This document shows, piece by piece, positions 48,201 to 60,559 of a stretch of DNA of 64,000 bases. Source of the DNA: an uncultured Halomonas sp. (GTDB taxonomy: Bacteria; Pseudomonadota; Gammaproteobacteria; Pseudomonadales; Halomonadaceae). The first letter of the stretch is position 1. Each line of letters begins with the position of its first letter. The DNA lies in NCBI RefSeq assembly GCF_947493865.1, contig NZ_CANLTC010000002.1, forward strand, positions 272,356 to 336,355, in the 5' to 3' direction. The translations under genes and the position numbers were made by a program. A model generated the notes under the pieces. That model was not told the DNA's origin. It worked only from the letters and a program-made list of their open reading frames with translations, and searched no databases.

Positions 48201-48391
48201 GACTTCCCTCCTCCGGTTTTGTCATTTCCCATGGTCATTGATACACCTGAGCTTACCTGATGGCGACTTGGGGCCAGCTATCGGGCCTACCTGCAGGGAC
48301 ATGTCTAGGGTATCCTTGAGACCAGCATAAACGTTACCCCGAACAGGTTTCTAACACATTGTGCAGGCGCGTATTCTCGCTTCATGCGTGA

Positions 48392-51022
<2,631 letters not shown>

Positions 51023-51037
51023 CACAAGGAGCCGCTC

Positions 51038-51541
51038 GTGAAGCGTCGCACTTTCCTTACCCGATCGCTGAATCTGCTTGCCATCGGTAGCGCCGGAATA
51101 ACTCTGGCCAGCTGTGGCTTCCAACTTCGCGGTCTCGATCAACAAGCGTTAGGGTTCGATGCGCTGGATTTAAATGCGCCACCAAGCGCCTTTACCGATG
51201 AACTCAAGCGCCGCCTTGCCAATGATGGCGTGGCGCTTACCGATGACGCCCCGCTGCGTCTGAATATTGGAAATCCCAGAACGAGTGAAGTCGCGCTGGG
51301 GGGTGGCGATCTCAACTATGAGGAAGTGGAACTGAATCTGGCGGTTCCCTTCTCGGTGCAGCGCAGCAGCGACAATGCCTATGTAGTGGATCAACAAGTC
51401 ATCGAAGTCGTCACCACCTATCAGGCCAGCGATGGCAATCTGCTGGTGCGAGACGACTTGCGTGATCAGGCCATGGAAACACTTCAGCGTGACGCCGTAC
51501 GTAGGCTGCTGGAAAGATTGCGTACTCTGGACCGGCTCTGA
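51038..51541 (+). CDS. lptE: LPS-assembly lipoprotein LptE
   Basis: This outer-membrane lipoprotein plugs LptD and delivers lipopolysaccharide to the surface. The 167-aa precursor has the lipobox LASC with the acylated Cys followed by GFQLRG, the LptE/RlpB signature. The mature domain alternates helix and strands (RLANDGVALTDDAPLRLNIGNP, EVELNLAVPFSVQR). It starts with GTG at 51038, AAGGAG lying upstream. It is 15 bp after leuS and overlaps holA by one base, the standard order. Confidence 0.93.
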   Translation: MKRRTFLTRSLNLLAIGSAGITLASCGFQLRGLDQQALGFDALDLNAPPSAFTDELKRRLANDGVALTDDAPLRLNIGNPRTSEVALGGGDLNYEEVELNLAVPFSVQRSSDNAYVVDQQVIEVVTTYQASDGNLLVRDDLRDQAMETLQRDAVRRLLERLRTLDRL

Positions 51542-52599
51542 TGAAAGTATTTCCCGACAAGTTACCCGAAGCCATCGGCAAACGCCTGCCGCCGGTGATC
51601 ATCGTCGCCGGCGACGAGCCGCTGATCCACATGGAAGCCTGTGACGCCGTGCGTGCCGCGGCCCGCAAGCAGGGTATCGAGGAACGTGAAATCCTGCATG
51701 TGGAAGGCAACTTCCAATGGGGCCGGCTTACCGAGTCCGCGGCCAGCATGTCGCTGTTTGCCTCGAGCAAGCTGATCGAGCTGCGCCTGGGCGATCAGTC
51801 GCCAGGCCAGGAAGGCAGCAAGGCGCTCGACGCCTACGCGGAGCAAGCCAGGCACAGCGATGACATCCTGCTGATCTCCGCAGCACGACTGGATTACAAG
51901 CAGCAGCAGAGCAAATGGTTCAAGGCGCTGGACAAGATCGGCCTGTTCGTACCGGTGTGGCCGGTGGACCATCAGCGCCTGGGCTTCTGGATGCGCGACC
52001 GCGCATCAAAACACGGACTACAGCTGGACATGGATGCCGCCCGCCTGCTCGGGGAGCGCACCGAAGGCAACCTGCTTGCGGCAGATCAGGAACTGCAGAA
52101 ACTCGCCTTGATCATGCCGCCCGGCGCCCGACTCAACGCCGAGGCCATTGCCAGCGGTGTCGAGGACAACGCTCGATACGATGTCTTCACTCTCACCGAC
52201 GCCTGCCTGCGCGGTGAACGTGAACGCGTGGTGCGCATCGTGCAGGGACTGCGCGGCGAAGGCATCGAGGCGCCGGTGGTGCTCTGGGCACTGACCCGGG
52301 AACTGCGCACCCTGCTGTCATTGCAGCAACATCTCGATCAGGGCCAGAGCCTGGAGCATGCCTGCAAGGCCCAGCGCCCGATGATCCCCGACAAGCGTCG
52401 ACCCAACTACCAGCAGGCGCTGCAACGCCTACCCCATCGCCGCCTGCACAAGCTGTTGCTGTTCTCCCAGCGCATCGATCTGGCCATCAAGGGCGCCGTT
52501 ACCCTCCCGCTATGGGATGCGCTCAACGACCTGGCGCTGACGCTTGCCGGTGGGCGTGGTCTGCTGGCGGAGTCGCCGTTTTCCTATAAGGTAGGCTAG
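51541..52599 (+). CDS. holA: DNA polymerase III subunit delta
   Basis: This clamp-loader subunit opens the beta clamp. The 352-aa protein has the HolA start (LPPVIIVAGDEPLIHMEACDAVRAAARKQG), the central EGNLLAADQELQKLALI region and the C-terminal helical part (RRPNYQQALQRLPHRRLHKLLLFSQRIDLAIKGA). The family is AAA+-like but has no ATP site. The ATG overlaps the lptE stop (TGATG), making a coupled leuS-lptE-holA unit. It converges with the MFS gene. Confidence 0.95.
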   Translation: MKVFPDKLPEAIGKRLPPVIIVAGDEPLIHMEACDAVRAAARKQGIEEREILHVEGNFQWGRLTESAASMSLFASSKLIELRLGDQSPGQEGSKALDAYAEQARHSDDILLISAARLDYKQQQSKWFKALDKIGLFVPVWPVDHQRLGFWMRDRASKHGLQLDMDAARLLGERTEGNLLAADQELQKLALIMPPGARLNAEAIASGVEDNARYDVFTLTDACLRGERERVVRIVQGLRGEGIEAPVVLWALTRELRTLLSLQQHLDQGQSLEHACKAQRPMIPDKRRPNYQQALQRLPHRRLHKLLLFSQRIDLAIKGAVTLPLWDALNDLALTLAGGRGLLAESPFSYKVG

Positions 52600-52613
52600 G
52601 CGCTAAACGACTC

Positions 52614-53819
52614 CTATTTGAGCGGCTCGTTCCCCCGGCCTTGACGCTCGCTGAAGCAATACACCAGTGTCGCCAGCCCTAGAGCGCTCGTCAGCAGGAT
52701 GAACAGCAGTCGGTACTGCTCGCTTGGCATCATGTTCATGCCATAGGTCAGCTCCATCATCCATCCGCTGATACTTTGAATCAGCGCTACGCCGACAAAG
52801 CTCATCGCCGTCAGAAACGCCATCCCCCGGCCATGATAGGCCGGCGCCAGGAAACTCCGGCAGTGAGACATCAATAGCGGATAGTTGAACCCAAAGAGCC
52901 CCACCGCAACGAAGCACCACATCGCAAAATAGGGCCCTACGGAAGGATAGAGCGCCAGCAGCACCAGAGGAACCAGGGTCACCAGCGACGTGACGATCAC
53001 CAGTCGCCGGGTATTTTGCAACCACCTGTCCAGTGCGCCCAGCATGAAGGTGCCGACACCCAACGCAATCGACATCGCCAGGATGATATTGCCCCGTTCG
53101 CCGGTATCCAGCTGGAATACCTCGGCCAGGTAGGGGCCACTCCATAGCCCGCGGATGGTTATCAGCACCGCATAGCTTGCCAGAAACATCGGGATGATGG
53201 GCCATAGTCCCCGAACGGTGGTAACGCCTGCCATCCCCCGCAACATCACTGTCAGCGAATAATTCACCCTATCAGGCCGATCCGGTTTCAGTCCCAGCAA
53301 GCAGCAGCTCGCCGCCAGTGCCGCCAGCACCATGACAAGCAGCAGCGCAGACCGCCAGCCCAGCCACTCGGTCGCCATGGCCAGTGGCGTGGTGCCGAGC
53401 AGATCGCCAGTGCTGCCGACCGCGATCACCAGGGCGGTGAAATAGGCAAAACGCTCGGGGGAATAATGGCGACCGATAAACAGCATCGTTCCGGTGAATA
53501 TCGGCGCACAACCGACGCCGATCAATACCTGTCCCGCAAAGGCAAGCGAGGCGGATTCCGCCATCGAAAACATCACCGTGCCCAGCACCGCCAACCACAT
53601 GAACAGGCCGATGCTCAGCCGTGCACCAAACCGGTCCAGCGCCAACCCCGCGGGTATCTGAGCGACGGCAAAGCTGATGAAGAAGGTCGATGACAATAGC
53701 CCCAGACCACTTTCGCCGATGGCCAGATCCGCCGAGATTTCCGGGGCGATAACCGCAATCATGCCGCGAAAGAAAAGGCTGATCGCGTAGGCGAAACAGA
53801 GTATCAACAAGTCACGCAT
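52614..53819 (-). CDS. Major facilitator superfamily transporter
   Basis: This 401-aa inner-membrane protein should span the membrane twelve times. MFS marks include ALDRFGARLSIGLFMWL (the loop 2-3 motif D-R-[FG]-G-[AR]) and repeated Gly-rich helices such as QVLIGVGCAPIFTGTMLFIGRHY. The substrate cannot be told. The opening (FRGMIAVIAPEISADLAIGESGLGLLSSTFF) recalls anion or organic-acid carriers. The gene is alone, convergent with holA and divergent from hutC; a link with histidine use is possible but unsupported. Confidence 0.82.
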   Translation of the reverse strand: MRDLLILCFAYAISLFFRGMIAVIAPEISADLAIGESGLGLLSSTFFISFAVAQIPAGLALDRFGARLSIGLFMWLAVLGTVMFSMAESASLAFAGQVLIGVGCAPIFTGTMLFIGRHYSPERFAYFTALVIAVGSTGDLLGTTPLAMATEWLGWRSALLLVMVLAALAASCCLLGLKPDRPDRVNYSLTVMLRGMAGVTTVRGLWPIIPMFLASYAVLITIRGLWSGPYLAEVFQLDTGERGNIILAMSIALGVGTFMLGALDRWLQNTRRLVIVTSLVTLVPLVLLALYPSVGPYFAMWCFVAVGLFGFNYPLLMSHCRSFLAPAYHGRGMAFLTAMSFVGVALIQSISGWMMELTYGMNMMPSEQYRLLFILLTSALGLATLVYCFSERQGRGNEPLK

Positions 53820-54012
53820 GGGGCGTATCCATCGGCAGAAATTGAATCCTCTTAAGGGCGGCTTACTTTCCGGACGAGCTTAGCGTAGCTGCCGCCGCGT
53901 TTCAGCTTCCGCTTGAGCTGTGGGGTCATGTGAGTCGCCGCAACCGCCAGATCATCGCATGAGATGCTGGCAGGCCCGGCACCGGGTAGACTAGGCGACA
54001 CTCTACTTCTTG

Positions 54013-54744
54013 ATGAAAGGACTCGCGCAGACCATGGGCAGTACACCCCCACTCTATCTGCAAATTCAGCAACATCTGCTGGAAAGGATGTCCAGTGGCG
54101 TCTATCCGGTGCACTATCAGATTCCACCCGAGGAGCAGTTGGCTCGTGATTTCGGCGTCAGCCGCATGACCGCCAACAAGGCGATCCGCGACCTGGTGCA
54201 GCAAGGGTACCTTGTCCGTCAGCCGGGACTGGGTACCTTCGTCACCGATCGCAAGGCCGAGTCCTCGTTGCTCGACGTCACCAACATCGCCGAGGAAGTA
54301 CGCAGTCGCGACCATGTCTATCGCAACGAGGTGCTGATCAGCGAGGCCATCGAGGCCGATGATGAGGTAGCACTACGACTGGGCGTTCGTCTAGGCACCC
54401 GTGTCTTTCATACATTGCTGGTGCATTTCGAGAACGACGTGCCGATCCAGCTCGAGAACCGCTTCGTCAATCCTCGCTGGGTACCCCACTATCTCGATAC
54501 CGATTTCTCGCTGCATACACCCAACGAGGTGCTGGTTGCGGCGAGTCCGATCACTGACATCGAGCATATCGTCGAGGCGGTGCTCCCGGACACCCAGATT
54601 GCGAAGTGGCTTGCCATCGAAAGCGGCACCCCTTGCCTGCAGATGACCCGGCGCACCTGGTCCAGCGATCATCTGATCAGCTATGCGCGCCTGACGCACC
54701 CCGGCGACCGCTACAAGTTGCGTTCCTCGGTGCATAGGAAATAG
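54013..54744 (+). CDS. hutC: Histidine utilisation repressor HutC
   Basis: This GntR-family repressor of the hut genes is normally released by urocanate. In the 243-aa protein the N-terminal winged helix (PLYLQIQQHLLERMSSGVYPVHYQIPPEEQLARDFGVSRMTANKAIRDLVQQGYLVRQPGLGTFVTD) is followed by a UTRA effector domain. The latter has HNIA-like VTNIAEEVRSRDHVY, LLVHFENDVPIQLENRFVNP and RRTWSSDHLISYARLTHPGDRYKL, very similar to Pseudomonas HutC. The start could be the ATG at 54013 or the one at 54034; neither has an ideal site. It is upstream of hutI, and two matching palindromes lie in between. Confidence 0.93.
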   Translation: MKGLAQTMGSTPPLYLQIQQHLLERMSSGVYPVHYQIPPEEQLARDFGVSRMTANKAIRDLVQQGYLVRQPGLGTFVTDRKAESSLLDVTNIAEEVRSRDHVYRNEVLISEAIEADDEVALRLGVRLGTRVFHTLLVHFENDVPIQLENRFVNPRWVPHYLDTDFSLHTPNEVLVAASPITDIEHIVEAVLPDTQIAKWLAIESGTPCLQMTRRTWSSDHLISYARLTHPGDRYKLRSSVHRK

Positions 54745-54810
54745 CCCACCAAGCGCCGTCTATTCTCCAAGCCATTACCTTTCTTTCCCGTATCGTTCTT
54801 GATATTTATT

Positions 54811-54820
54811 GTATATACAG
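54811..54820. promoter_or_regulatory. HutC-type operator 1
   Basis: TGTATATACA is a perfect palindrome, flanked by ATT and GT, 67 bp after hutC. It is identical to operator 2 and has the TGTAnnTACA form described for HutC sites. Confidence 0.6.
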
Positions 54821-55007
54821 TTGATATCATTCAATCCTCCGGCCATCGCCCTGCCCTGTGCCTATCCGACCAATGTCTAACTCCTGTCGTTTTAACAAAA
54901 TAAAATTTTATAAATCAACAATTTGATTAATTGCAGTAGATTTTTCCAGCGATTGCCTGAACAACCAATCGCCGCAGTACTTGACGCTGAAACCGGCAGC
55001 CTTTAAA

Positions 55008-55017
55008 TGTATATACA
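55008..55017. promoter_or_regulatory. HutC-type operator 2 at the hutI promoter
   Basis: TGTATATACA overlaps the proposed -10 region and lies 31 bp before the hutI ATG. Binding here would block transcription initiation directly. Confidence 0.68.
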
Positions 55018-55047
55018 ATAACTGGACATTCCATGGAGAAAGTCACC

Positions 55048-56259
55048 ATGACTAACGCCACCCGGCTTTTCTGGCGCGACATGACGGTATTCGACGGCCT
55101 CGAAGAGCTTCCCGAGCCGATGGCGGTGATGGTGCGCGATGGCCGTATCGAGGCACTCCACCCAATGAAGGCATTCGACGCTACCGCCGTCGAGGATTAC
55201 ACCCTGGCCGGCAGCGGCGGGGTGATGACGCCGGGGCTGGTGGACTGCCACACCCACCTGGTATTCGGTGGCAACCGCGCCGACGAGTTCGAGATGCGTC
55301 TTGAAGGTGCCAGCTACGAGGAAATCGCCAAGGCTGGCGGCGGCATTCTCAGCACCGTGCGCGCCACCCGAGAGGCCAGCGAGGAAGCGCTCTTCGAAGG
55401 GGCGCTACCCCGCTTGCAGGCGCTGATCGGCGACGGCGTGACCACCGTGGAAATCAAGTCCGGCTACGGGCTGAACGTTGCCGACGAACTCAAGATGCTG
55501 CGGGTCGCCCGGCGTCTTGGCGAAGCGCTGCCGGTACGGGTCGTCACCACCCTGCTCGGCGCCCACGCCCTGCCTCCGGAATACGAAGGTGCAAGCGACG
55601 ACTATATCGCCCTGGTGTGCGACGAGATGATTCCCGCTGCCGTTGCAGAAAATCTCGTCGACATGGTCGACGTGTTCTGCGAGAAGATCGCCTTCTCCGT
55701 GGCCCAGTGCGAGCGCGTCTTCCAGGCCGCCCAAGCCCATGATCTGCCCATCAAGGCCCACGCGGAACAGCTTTCCAACCTGGGCGGCACCGCCATGGCG
55801 GCGGGCTATGGCGCACTCTCCGTGGATCACATCGAATACCTGGACGACGCGGGCATTGTGGCCCTGCGCCAGGCCGGCAGCGTCGCCGTCATCTTGCCCG
55901 GCGCCTTTCATACCCTGCGGGAAACCCAATTGCCGCCCATCCAAGCGCTGCGCGACGCCGGCGTACCCATGGCCGTGGCCACGGACTGCAACCCGGGCAG
56001 TTCGCCGCTGTTCATGCCGAGCCTGATGCTCAACTTTGCCTGCACTCTGTTTCGTTTGACGCCCCGGGAGGCGTTGGCCGGCCTCACCGCTCACGGTGCC
56101 CAGGCACTGGGTCAAACCGAACTGGGGCGCATCGCGGAAGGCGCCATCGCCGATCTTTGCGTGTGGAACATCCGGCGCCCGGCGGAGCTGGCCTATTCCG
56201 TACAACCTGGCCGGCTGCGTCAGCGCCTGTTCAAGGGGGAGCTCACCCATGGCCGCTGA
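55048..56259 (+). CDS. hutI: Imidazolonepropionase
   Basis: This amidohydrolase opens 4-imidazolone-5-propionate to N-formimino-L-glutamate, the third step of histidine breakdown. The 403-aa protein has the metal-binding start [40 protein letters not shown]. It continues with [39 protein letters not shown] and [10 protein letters not shown]. The ATG at 55048 has GGAG nine bases upstream; an ATG at 55033 is the alternative. It is the first gene of the hut operon and overlaps hutG by 11 bp. Confidence 0.97.
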   Translation: MTNATRLFWRDMTVFDGLEELPEPMAVMVRDGRIEALHPMKAFDATAVEDYTLAGSGGVMTPGLVDCHTHLVFGGNRADEFEMRLEGASYEEIAKAGGGILSTVRATREASEEALFEGALPRLQALIGDGVTTVEIKSGYGLNVADELKMLRVARRLGEALPVRVVTTLLGAHALPPEYEGASDDYIALVCDEMIPAAVAENLVDMVDVFCEKIAFSVAQCERVFQAAQAHDLPIKAHAEQLSNLGGTAMAAGYGALSVDHIEYLDDAGIVALRQAGSVAVILPGAFHTLRETQLPPIQALRDAGVPMAVATDCNPGSSPLFMPSLMLNFACTLFRLTPREALAGLTAHGAQALGQTELGRIAEGAIADLCVWNIRRPAELAYSVQPGRLRQRLFKGELTHGR

Positions 56260-57205
56260 GACCATCGATATGTCCGCCTGGAGCGGCCGTACCGATCCGG
56301 AAGCCAACAGCGAGCGCTGGCATCAGTGCATTCGGCCGCTGGACCAAGCAGGTGGCAAAGGCGTCGCCCTGCTCGGCTTCGCCTCGGATGCAGGGGTCAA
56401 GCGCAACCAGGGCCGAGCCGGCGCCGCCAAAGGCCCGGCGGCGATCCGCCGCGCCCTGGCGCCGCTGGCCTGGCATCGCCAGGGCCCGGCCTTCGATGCC
56501 GGCGATGTGGTGTGCGAGGGGGATGCCCTAGAAGAGGCCCAGCAGCGTCTCGGTGAGCGCGTGGCCGGATTACTCGATGACGGTCATTTCCCTGTGGTGC
56601 TGGGCGGCGGCCATGAAATCGCCTTCGGTAGCTGGCAAGGCCTCGCGCGTCATGTGGAAGCGCAAGGCAGCAAGCACGACCGGCCACCGCGAATCGGCAT
56701 CGTCAACCTGGATGCGCATTTCGACCTGCGTGATCCGCGCCATGTGCGTTCTTCCGGCACGCCCTTTTCCCAGATCGCCGAACAATCCGAGCAACGCAGC
56801 TGGTCGTTCAGGTACGCCTGCCTGGGCGTCAGCCGGGCCAGCAACACCCGCAATCTGTTCCAGCGCGCTCGCGATCTCCAGGTACTGGTGCGCGAAGATC
56901 GCGACTTCGTCGCCGCGCATCTCGAGAGCATCACCCGGGACCTGGAGCGTTTCGTCGCGCGCTGTGAGCATATCTACCTGACCATCGATCTCGACGTGCT
57001 GCCGGCCTGCGAAGCGCCAGGCGTCAGCGCACCGGCGGCCCGCGGCGTGTCGCTGTCCCTGCTCGAGCCATTGATCGAGATGATCCGCGACAGCGGCAAG
57101 CTCCGGCTCGCGGATATCGCCGAGCTCAACCCGGATTTCGATATCGACAATCGCACCGCCAAGGTGGCGGCGCGGCTCGTTCATCAACTGACCCTGAACG
57201 GCTGA
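56249..57205 (+). CDS. hutG: Formimidoylglutamase
   Basis: This manganese hydrolase of the arginase (ureohydrolase) fold splits N-formimino-L-glutamate into glutamate and formamide. The 318-aa protein has the three metal-ligand blocks [18 protein letters not shown] and TIDLDVLPA and the family end [13 protein letters not shown]. This one-step branch differs from the two-step HutF-deformylase route found in many pseudomonads. The ATG at 56249, with GGGGGAG upstream, overlaps hutI; earlier in-frame codons are not conserved. Confidence 0.94.
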   Translation: MAAETIDMSAWSGRTDPEANSERWHQCIRPLDQAGGKGVALLGFASDAGVKRNQGRAGAAKGPAAIRRALAPLAWHRQGPAFDAGDVVCEGDALEEAQQRLGERVAGLLDDGHFPVVLGGGHEIAFGSWQGLARHVEAQGSKHDRPPRIGIVNLDAHFDLRDPRHVRSSGTPFSQIAEQSEQRSWSFRYACLGVSRASNTRNLFQRARDLQVLVREDRDFVAAHLESITRDLERFVARCEHIYLTIDLDVLPACEAPGVSAPAARGVSLSLLEPLIEMIRDSGKLRLADIAELNPDFDIDNRTAKVAARLVHQLTLNG

Positions 57206-57253
57206 AGCGGCACCACGGCCGGCAGCCCACTTTTAACTATGAGGACCATAAGC

Positions 57254-58945
57254 ATGTCTATCGATGACAAGCGCCACGACCCCAGTCGCAAGATCGCCGC
57301 TCCCACCGGCACCGAGCTCTCCTGCAAGAGCTGGCTCACCGAGGCACCGATGCGCATGTTGATGAACAACCTGCATCCGGATGTCGCCGAGCGCCCCGAG
57401 GACCTGGTGGTCTATGGCGGCATCGGCCGTGCCGCCCGGGACTGGGAGTGCTACGACAAGATCGTCGAGACTCTCCAGCGCCTGGAGGATCATCAGACCC
57501 TGCTGATCCAGTCCGGCAAGCCGGTGGGCGTGTTCGAGACCCACAAGGACGCCCCGCGGGTGCTGATCGCCAACTCCAACCTGGTCCCCGCCTGGGCCAA
57601 CTGGGAGCATTTCAACGAACTGGATCGCAAGGGCCTGATGATGTACGGCCAGATGACCGCCGGCTCCTGGATATACATCGCCTCCCAGGGCATCGTCCAG
57701 GGCACCTACGAGACCTTCGTCGAGGCCGGCCGCCAGCACTATGACGGCAATCTCACGGGCCGCTGGATTCTCACCGCCGGCCTCGGTGGCATGGGCGGTG
57801 CTCAGCCCCTGGCCGCCAGCATGGCCGGGGCCTGTTCGCTGAACATCGAGTGTCAGCAGTCGCGCATCGATTTCCGCCTGCGCACCCGCTATCTCGACGA
57901 GCAGGCGGATGATCTCGACGACGCCCTGGCCCGCATCGAGAAGTACACCAAGGAAGGCCAGGCGGTCTCCATCGGCCTGTGCGCTAACGCTGCGGATGTA
58001 CTCCCCGAACTCGTGCGCCGCGGAGTGACGCCGGATATGGTCACCGACCAGACCAGCGCCCACGACCCGCTGCACGGCTACCTGCCTTCCGGCTGGGCCT
58101 GGGACGACTACATGAGTCGCGGCAAGACCGAGGCCGCGGCGGTGATCAAGGCCGCCAAGCAATCCATGGCGGTGCACGTTCAGGCCATGCTCGACTTCCA
58201 GGCGATGGGCATCCCGACCTTCGACTACGGCAACAACATCCGCCAGATGGCTCAGGACGAAGGCGTGGCGAATGCCTTCGATTTCCCCGGCTTCGTACCG
58301 GCCTACATTCGGCCGCTGTTCTGCCAAGGCATCGGCCCCTTCCGCTGGGCGGCGCTGTCCGGCGACCCGGAGGATATCTACAAGACCGATGCCAAGGTCA
58401 AGGAGCTGATCCCGGACGACCCGCACTTGCACAACTGGCTGGACATGGCCCGGGAGCGTATTTCCTTCCAGGGGCTGCCGGCGCGCATCTGCTGGATCGG
58501 CCTCAGGGATCGCGCCCGCCTCGGCCAGGCCTTCAACGAAATGGTCAAGAACGGCGAGCTCAAGGCGCCAGTGGTGATCGGCCGCGATCACCTGGATTCG
58601 GGTTCGGTCGCCAGCCCCAACCGCGAGACCGAGAGCATGCGCGACGGCTCGGATGCGGTCTCCGACTGGCCGTTGCTCAATGCCCTGCTCAACACCGCCG
58701 GCGGCGCCACCTGGGTTTCGCTGCATCACGGCGGTGGCGTGGGCATGGGTTATTCCCAGCACGCCGGGGTAGTGATCGTCTGCGACGGTAGCGACGACGC
58801 CCATGCCCGAGTCGGCCGCGTGCTGCGCAACGACCCGGGCACCGGGGTGATGCGCCATGCCGACGCCGGCTACGACATCGCCATCGAGTCCGCCAAGGAA
58901 AACGGCCTCGACCTGCCGATGATCAACGATCGTGGAGGCAAGTAA
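57254..58945 (+). CDS. hutU: Urocanate hydratase
   Basis: This enzyme adds water to urocanate to give 4-imidazolone-5-propionate, using tightly bound NAD as electrophile. The 563-aa protein has [25 protein letters not shown], the NAD-binding [32 protein letters not shown] and the active-site Cys region [23 protein letters not shown]. The end has [18 protein letters not shown]. The ATG at 57254 has GAGGA upstream; 57239 is an alternative. It is 49 bp after hutG and overlaps hutH by one base. Confidence 0.98.
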   Translation: MSIDDKRHDPSRKIAAPTGTELSCKSWLTEAPMRMLMNNLHPDVAERPEDLVVYGGIGRAARDWECYDKIVETLQRLEDHQTLLIQSGKPVGVFETHKDAPRVLIANSNLVPAWANWEHFNELDRKGLMMYGQMTAGSWIYIASQGIVQGTYETFVEAGRQHYDGNLTGRWILTAGLGGMGGAQPLAASMAGACSLNIECQQSRIDFRLRTRYLDEQADDLDDALARIEKYTKEGQAVSIGLCANAADVLPELVRRGVTPDMVTDQTSAHDPLHGYLPSGWAWDDYMSRGKTEAAAVIKAAKQSMAVHVQAMLDFQAMGIPTFDYGNNIRQMAQDEGVANAFDFPGFVPAYIRPLFCQGIGPFRWAALSGDPEDIYKTDAKVKELIPDDPHLHNWLDMARERISFQGLPARICWIGLRDRARLGQAFNEMVKNGELKAPVVIGRDHLDSGSVASPNRETESMRDGSDAVSDWPLLNALLNTAGGATWVSLHHGGGVGMGYSQHAGVVIVCDGSDDAHARVGRVLRNDPGTGVMRHADAGYDIAIESAKENGLDLPMINDRGGK

Positions 58946-60483
58946 TGAATCATCTGGAAATCTCTCCCGGCAAGATGACTCTGGCGCAGATGCGCCAGGT
59001 ATACGAAGCTCCGGTTCAGGTCAGCCTGCCGGATAGCGCCAACGCGGCCATTCAGCGCAGCGTCGATTGCGTCAATCAGGTGCTGGAGGAAGACCGCACC
59101 GTTTACGGCATCAATACCGGCTTCGGCCTGCTGGCCCAGACCCGCATCGAGAAGGATCAGCTCGAGAACCTGCAGCGCTCCCTGGTGCTTTCTCATGCCA
59201 CCGGCGTCGGCGAACCCATGGACGATGCCCTGGTACGCCTGATCATGGTACTCAAGGTCAATGCCCTGGCGCGGGGCTTCTCGGGGATTCGCCGCCAGGT
59301 GCTGGACGCATTGATCGCGCTAATCAATGCCGAGGTGTATCCACGCATTCCGCTCAAGGGTTCCGTGGGGGCCTCCGGTGATCTGGCACCATTGGCCCAC
59401 ATGAGCGCCCTGCTGCTGGGTGAAGGTCAGGCGCGTCACCAAGGCGAGTGGCTGCCCGCTCGTCAGGCGCTGGAAGTGGCCGGCCTGACACCGCTGGCAC
59501 TGGCGCCCAAGGAAGGTCTGGCACTGCTCAATGGTACCCAGGTGTCCACCGTCTATGCCCTTCGCGGCCTGTTCGAGGCGGAAGACCTTTACGCCGCCGC
59601 GACCGTGTGTGGGGCACTAACCGTAGAAGCTACGCTCAGCTCCCGCTCGCCCTTCGATGCGCGCATCCACGAGGCTCGCGGTCAGCAGGGCCAGATCGAT
59701 GCTGCTAGCGCCTATCGCCACCTGCTGGGGGAACGCAGCGTGGTCAGCGATTCGCATATCGATTGCGGCAAGGTGCAGGACCCCTATTCCCTGCGCTGCC
59801 AGCCCCAGGTGATGGGTGCCTGCCTGGGCCAGATACGCCAGGTTGCTACGGTGCTGGAAGTCGAAGCCAACGCGGTCTCCGACAACCCGCTGGTGTTCGC
59901 CGAGGAAGGCGACATCATTTCCGGTGGCAACTTCCATGCCGAACCGGTAGCCATGGCCGCGGATAACCTGGCGCTCGCTATCGCCGAGATCGGCTCGCTG
60001 ACCGAGCGGCGCATTTCATTGATGATGGACAAGAACATGTCCCAGTTGCCGCCCTTTTTGGTGGAAAAAGGCGGCGTCAACTCCGGCTTCATGATCGCCC
60101 AGGTAACGGCGGCCGCCCTGGCAAGCGAAAACAAGGCCCTGGCGCATCCGCATAGCGTCGATAGCCTGCCCACCTCCGCCAATCAGGAAGACCATGTCTC
60201 CATGGCCCCGGCCGCCGGCAAGCGCCTGTGGGAAATGGCCGCCAACGTGCGCGGCACTGTTGCCATCGAGTGGTTGGCCGCCTGTCAGGGGCTGGATTTC
60301 CGCGAAGGGCTGACCACTACCGAACCGCTTGAAAACGCGCGCCAGACCCTGCGCGAACGGGTGCGCTACTACGATAAGGATCGCTTCTTCGCGCCGGATA
60401 TCGACGCCGCCATCGCACTGCTGGAAGAGCGCACCCTGAGCGGCCTGATCCCGGCGTCGCTCTTGCCGAGTCGATCAGCATGA
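58945..60483 (+). CDS. hutH: Histidine ammonia-lyase
   Basis: This is the first step of histidine breakdown: it removes ammonia to give urocanate. The 512-aa protein carries the self-forming MIO cofactor triad Ala-Ser-Gly at 143-145 ([15 protein letters not shown]). It also has [30 protein letters not shown] and [23 protein letters not shown]. The length is that of the Pseudomonas enzyme. Its ATG overlaps the hutU stop (TAATG). Confidence 0.98.
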   Translation: MNHLEISPGKMTLAQMRQVYEAPVQVSLPDSANAAIQRSVDCVNQVLEEDRTVYGINTGFGLLAQTRIEKDQLENLQRSLVLSHATGVGEPMDDALVRLIMVLKVNALARGFSGIRRQVLDALIALINAEVYPRIPLKGSVGASGDLAPLAHMSALLLGEGQARHQGEWLPARQALEVAGLTPLALAPKEGLALLNGTQVSTVYALRGLFEAEDLYAAATVCGALTVEATLSSRSPFDARIHEARGQQGQIDAASAYRHLLGERSVVSDSHIDCGKVQDPYSLRCQPQVMGACLGQIRQVATVLEVEANAVSDNPLVFAEEGDIISGGNFHAEPVAMAADNLALAIAEIGSLTERRISLMMDKNMSQLPPFLVEKGGVNSGFMIAQVTAAALASENKALAHPHSVDSLPTSANQEDHVSMAPAAGKRLWEMAANVRGTVAIEWLAACQGLDFREGLTTTEPLENARQTLRERVRYYDKDRFFAPDIDAAIALLEERTLSGLIPASLLPSRSA

Positions 60484-60559
60484 GGTAAATAAAGACCCCG
60501 CGTCATCCTGGCGCTTTAATCCCCAACATCCCGACAATCACAACACATAAGGGAAACAG

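Larger units (their letters stand above)
54745..55047. promoter_or_regulatory. hutI promoter region with HutC operators and an IHF-like site
   Basis: This 303-bp region holds no gene. A sigma-70-like promoter is proposed with TTGACG at 54981-54986 and TTAAAT or TAAATG at 55003-55009. The AT-rich centre contains AATCAACAATTTG at 54913-54925, an exact fit to the IHF pattern WATCAANNNNTTR. The two identical HutC-type palindromes are listed separately. Confidence 0.6.

Noticed and set aside
53850..53932. Small basic minus-strand peptide (MTPQLKRKLKRGGSYAKLV...)
   Set aside because: About 25 codons with no ribosome-binding site or recognised family. It could be a remnant, but could equally be chance in the hutC-MFS gap.
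54745..55047. Sigma-54 promoter for the hut operon
   Set aside because: No GG-N10-GC pair of the -24/-12 type was found; a sigma-70-like promoter fits better.
57233..58858. Long antisense frame opposite hutU
   Set aside because: Same reason: mirror of a well-conserved gene in high-G+C DNA, with no recognisable domain.
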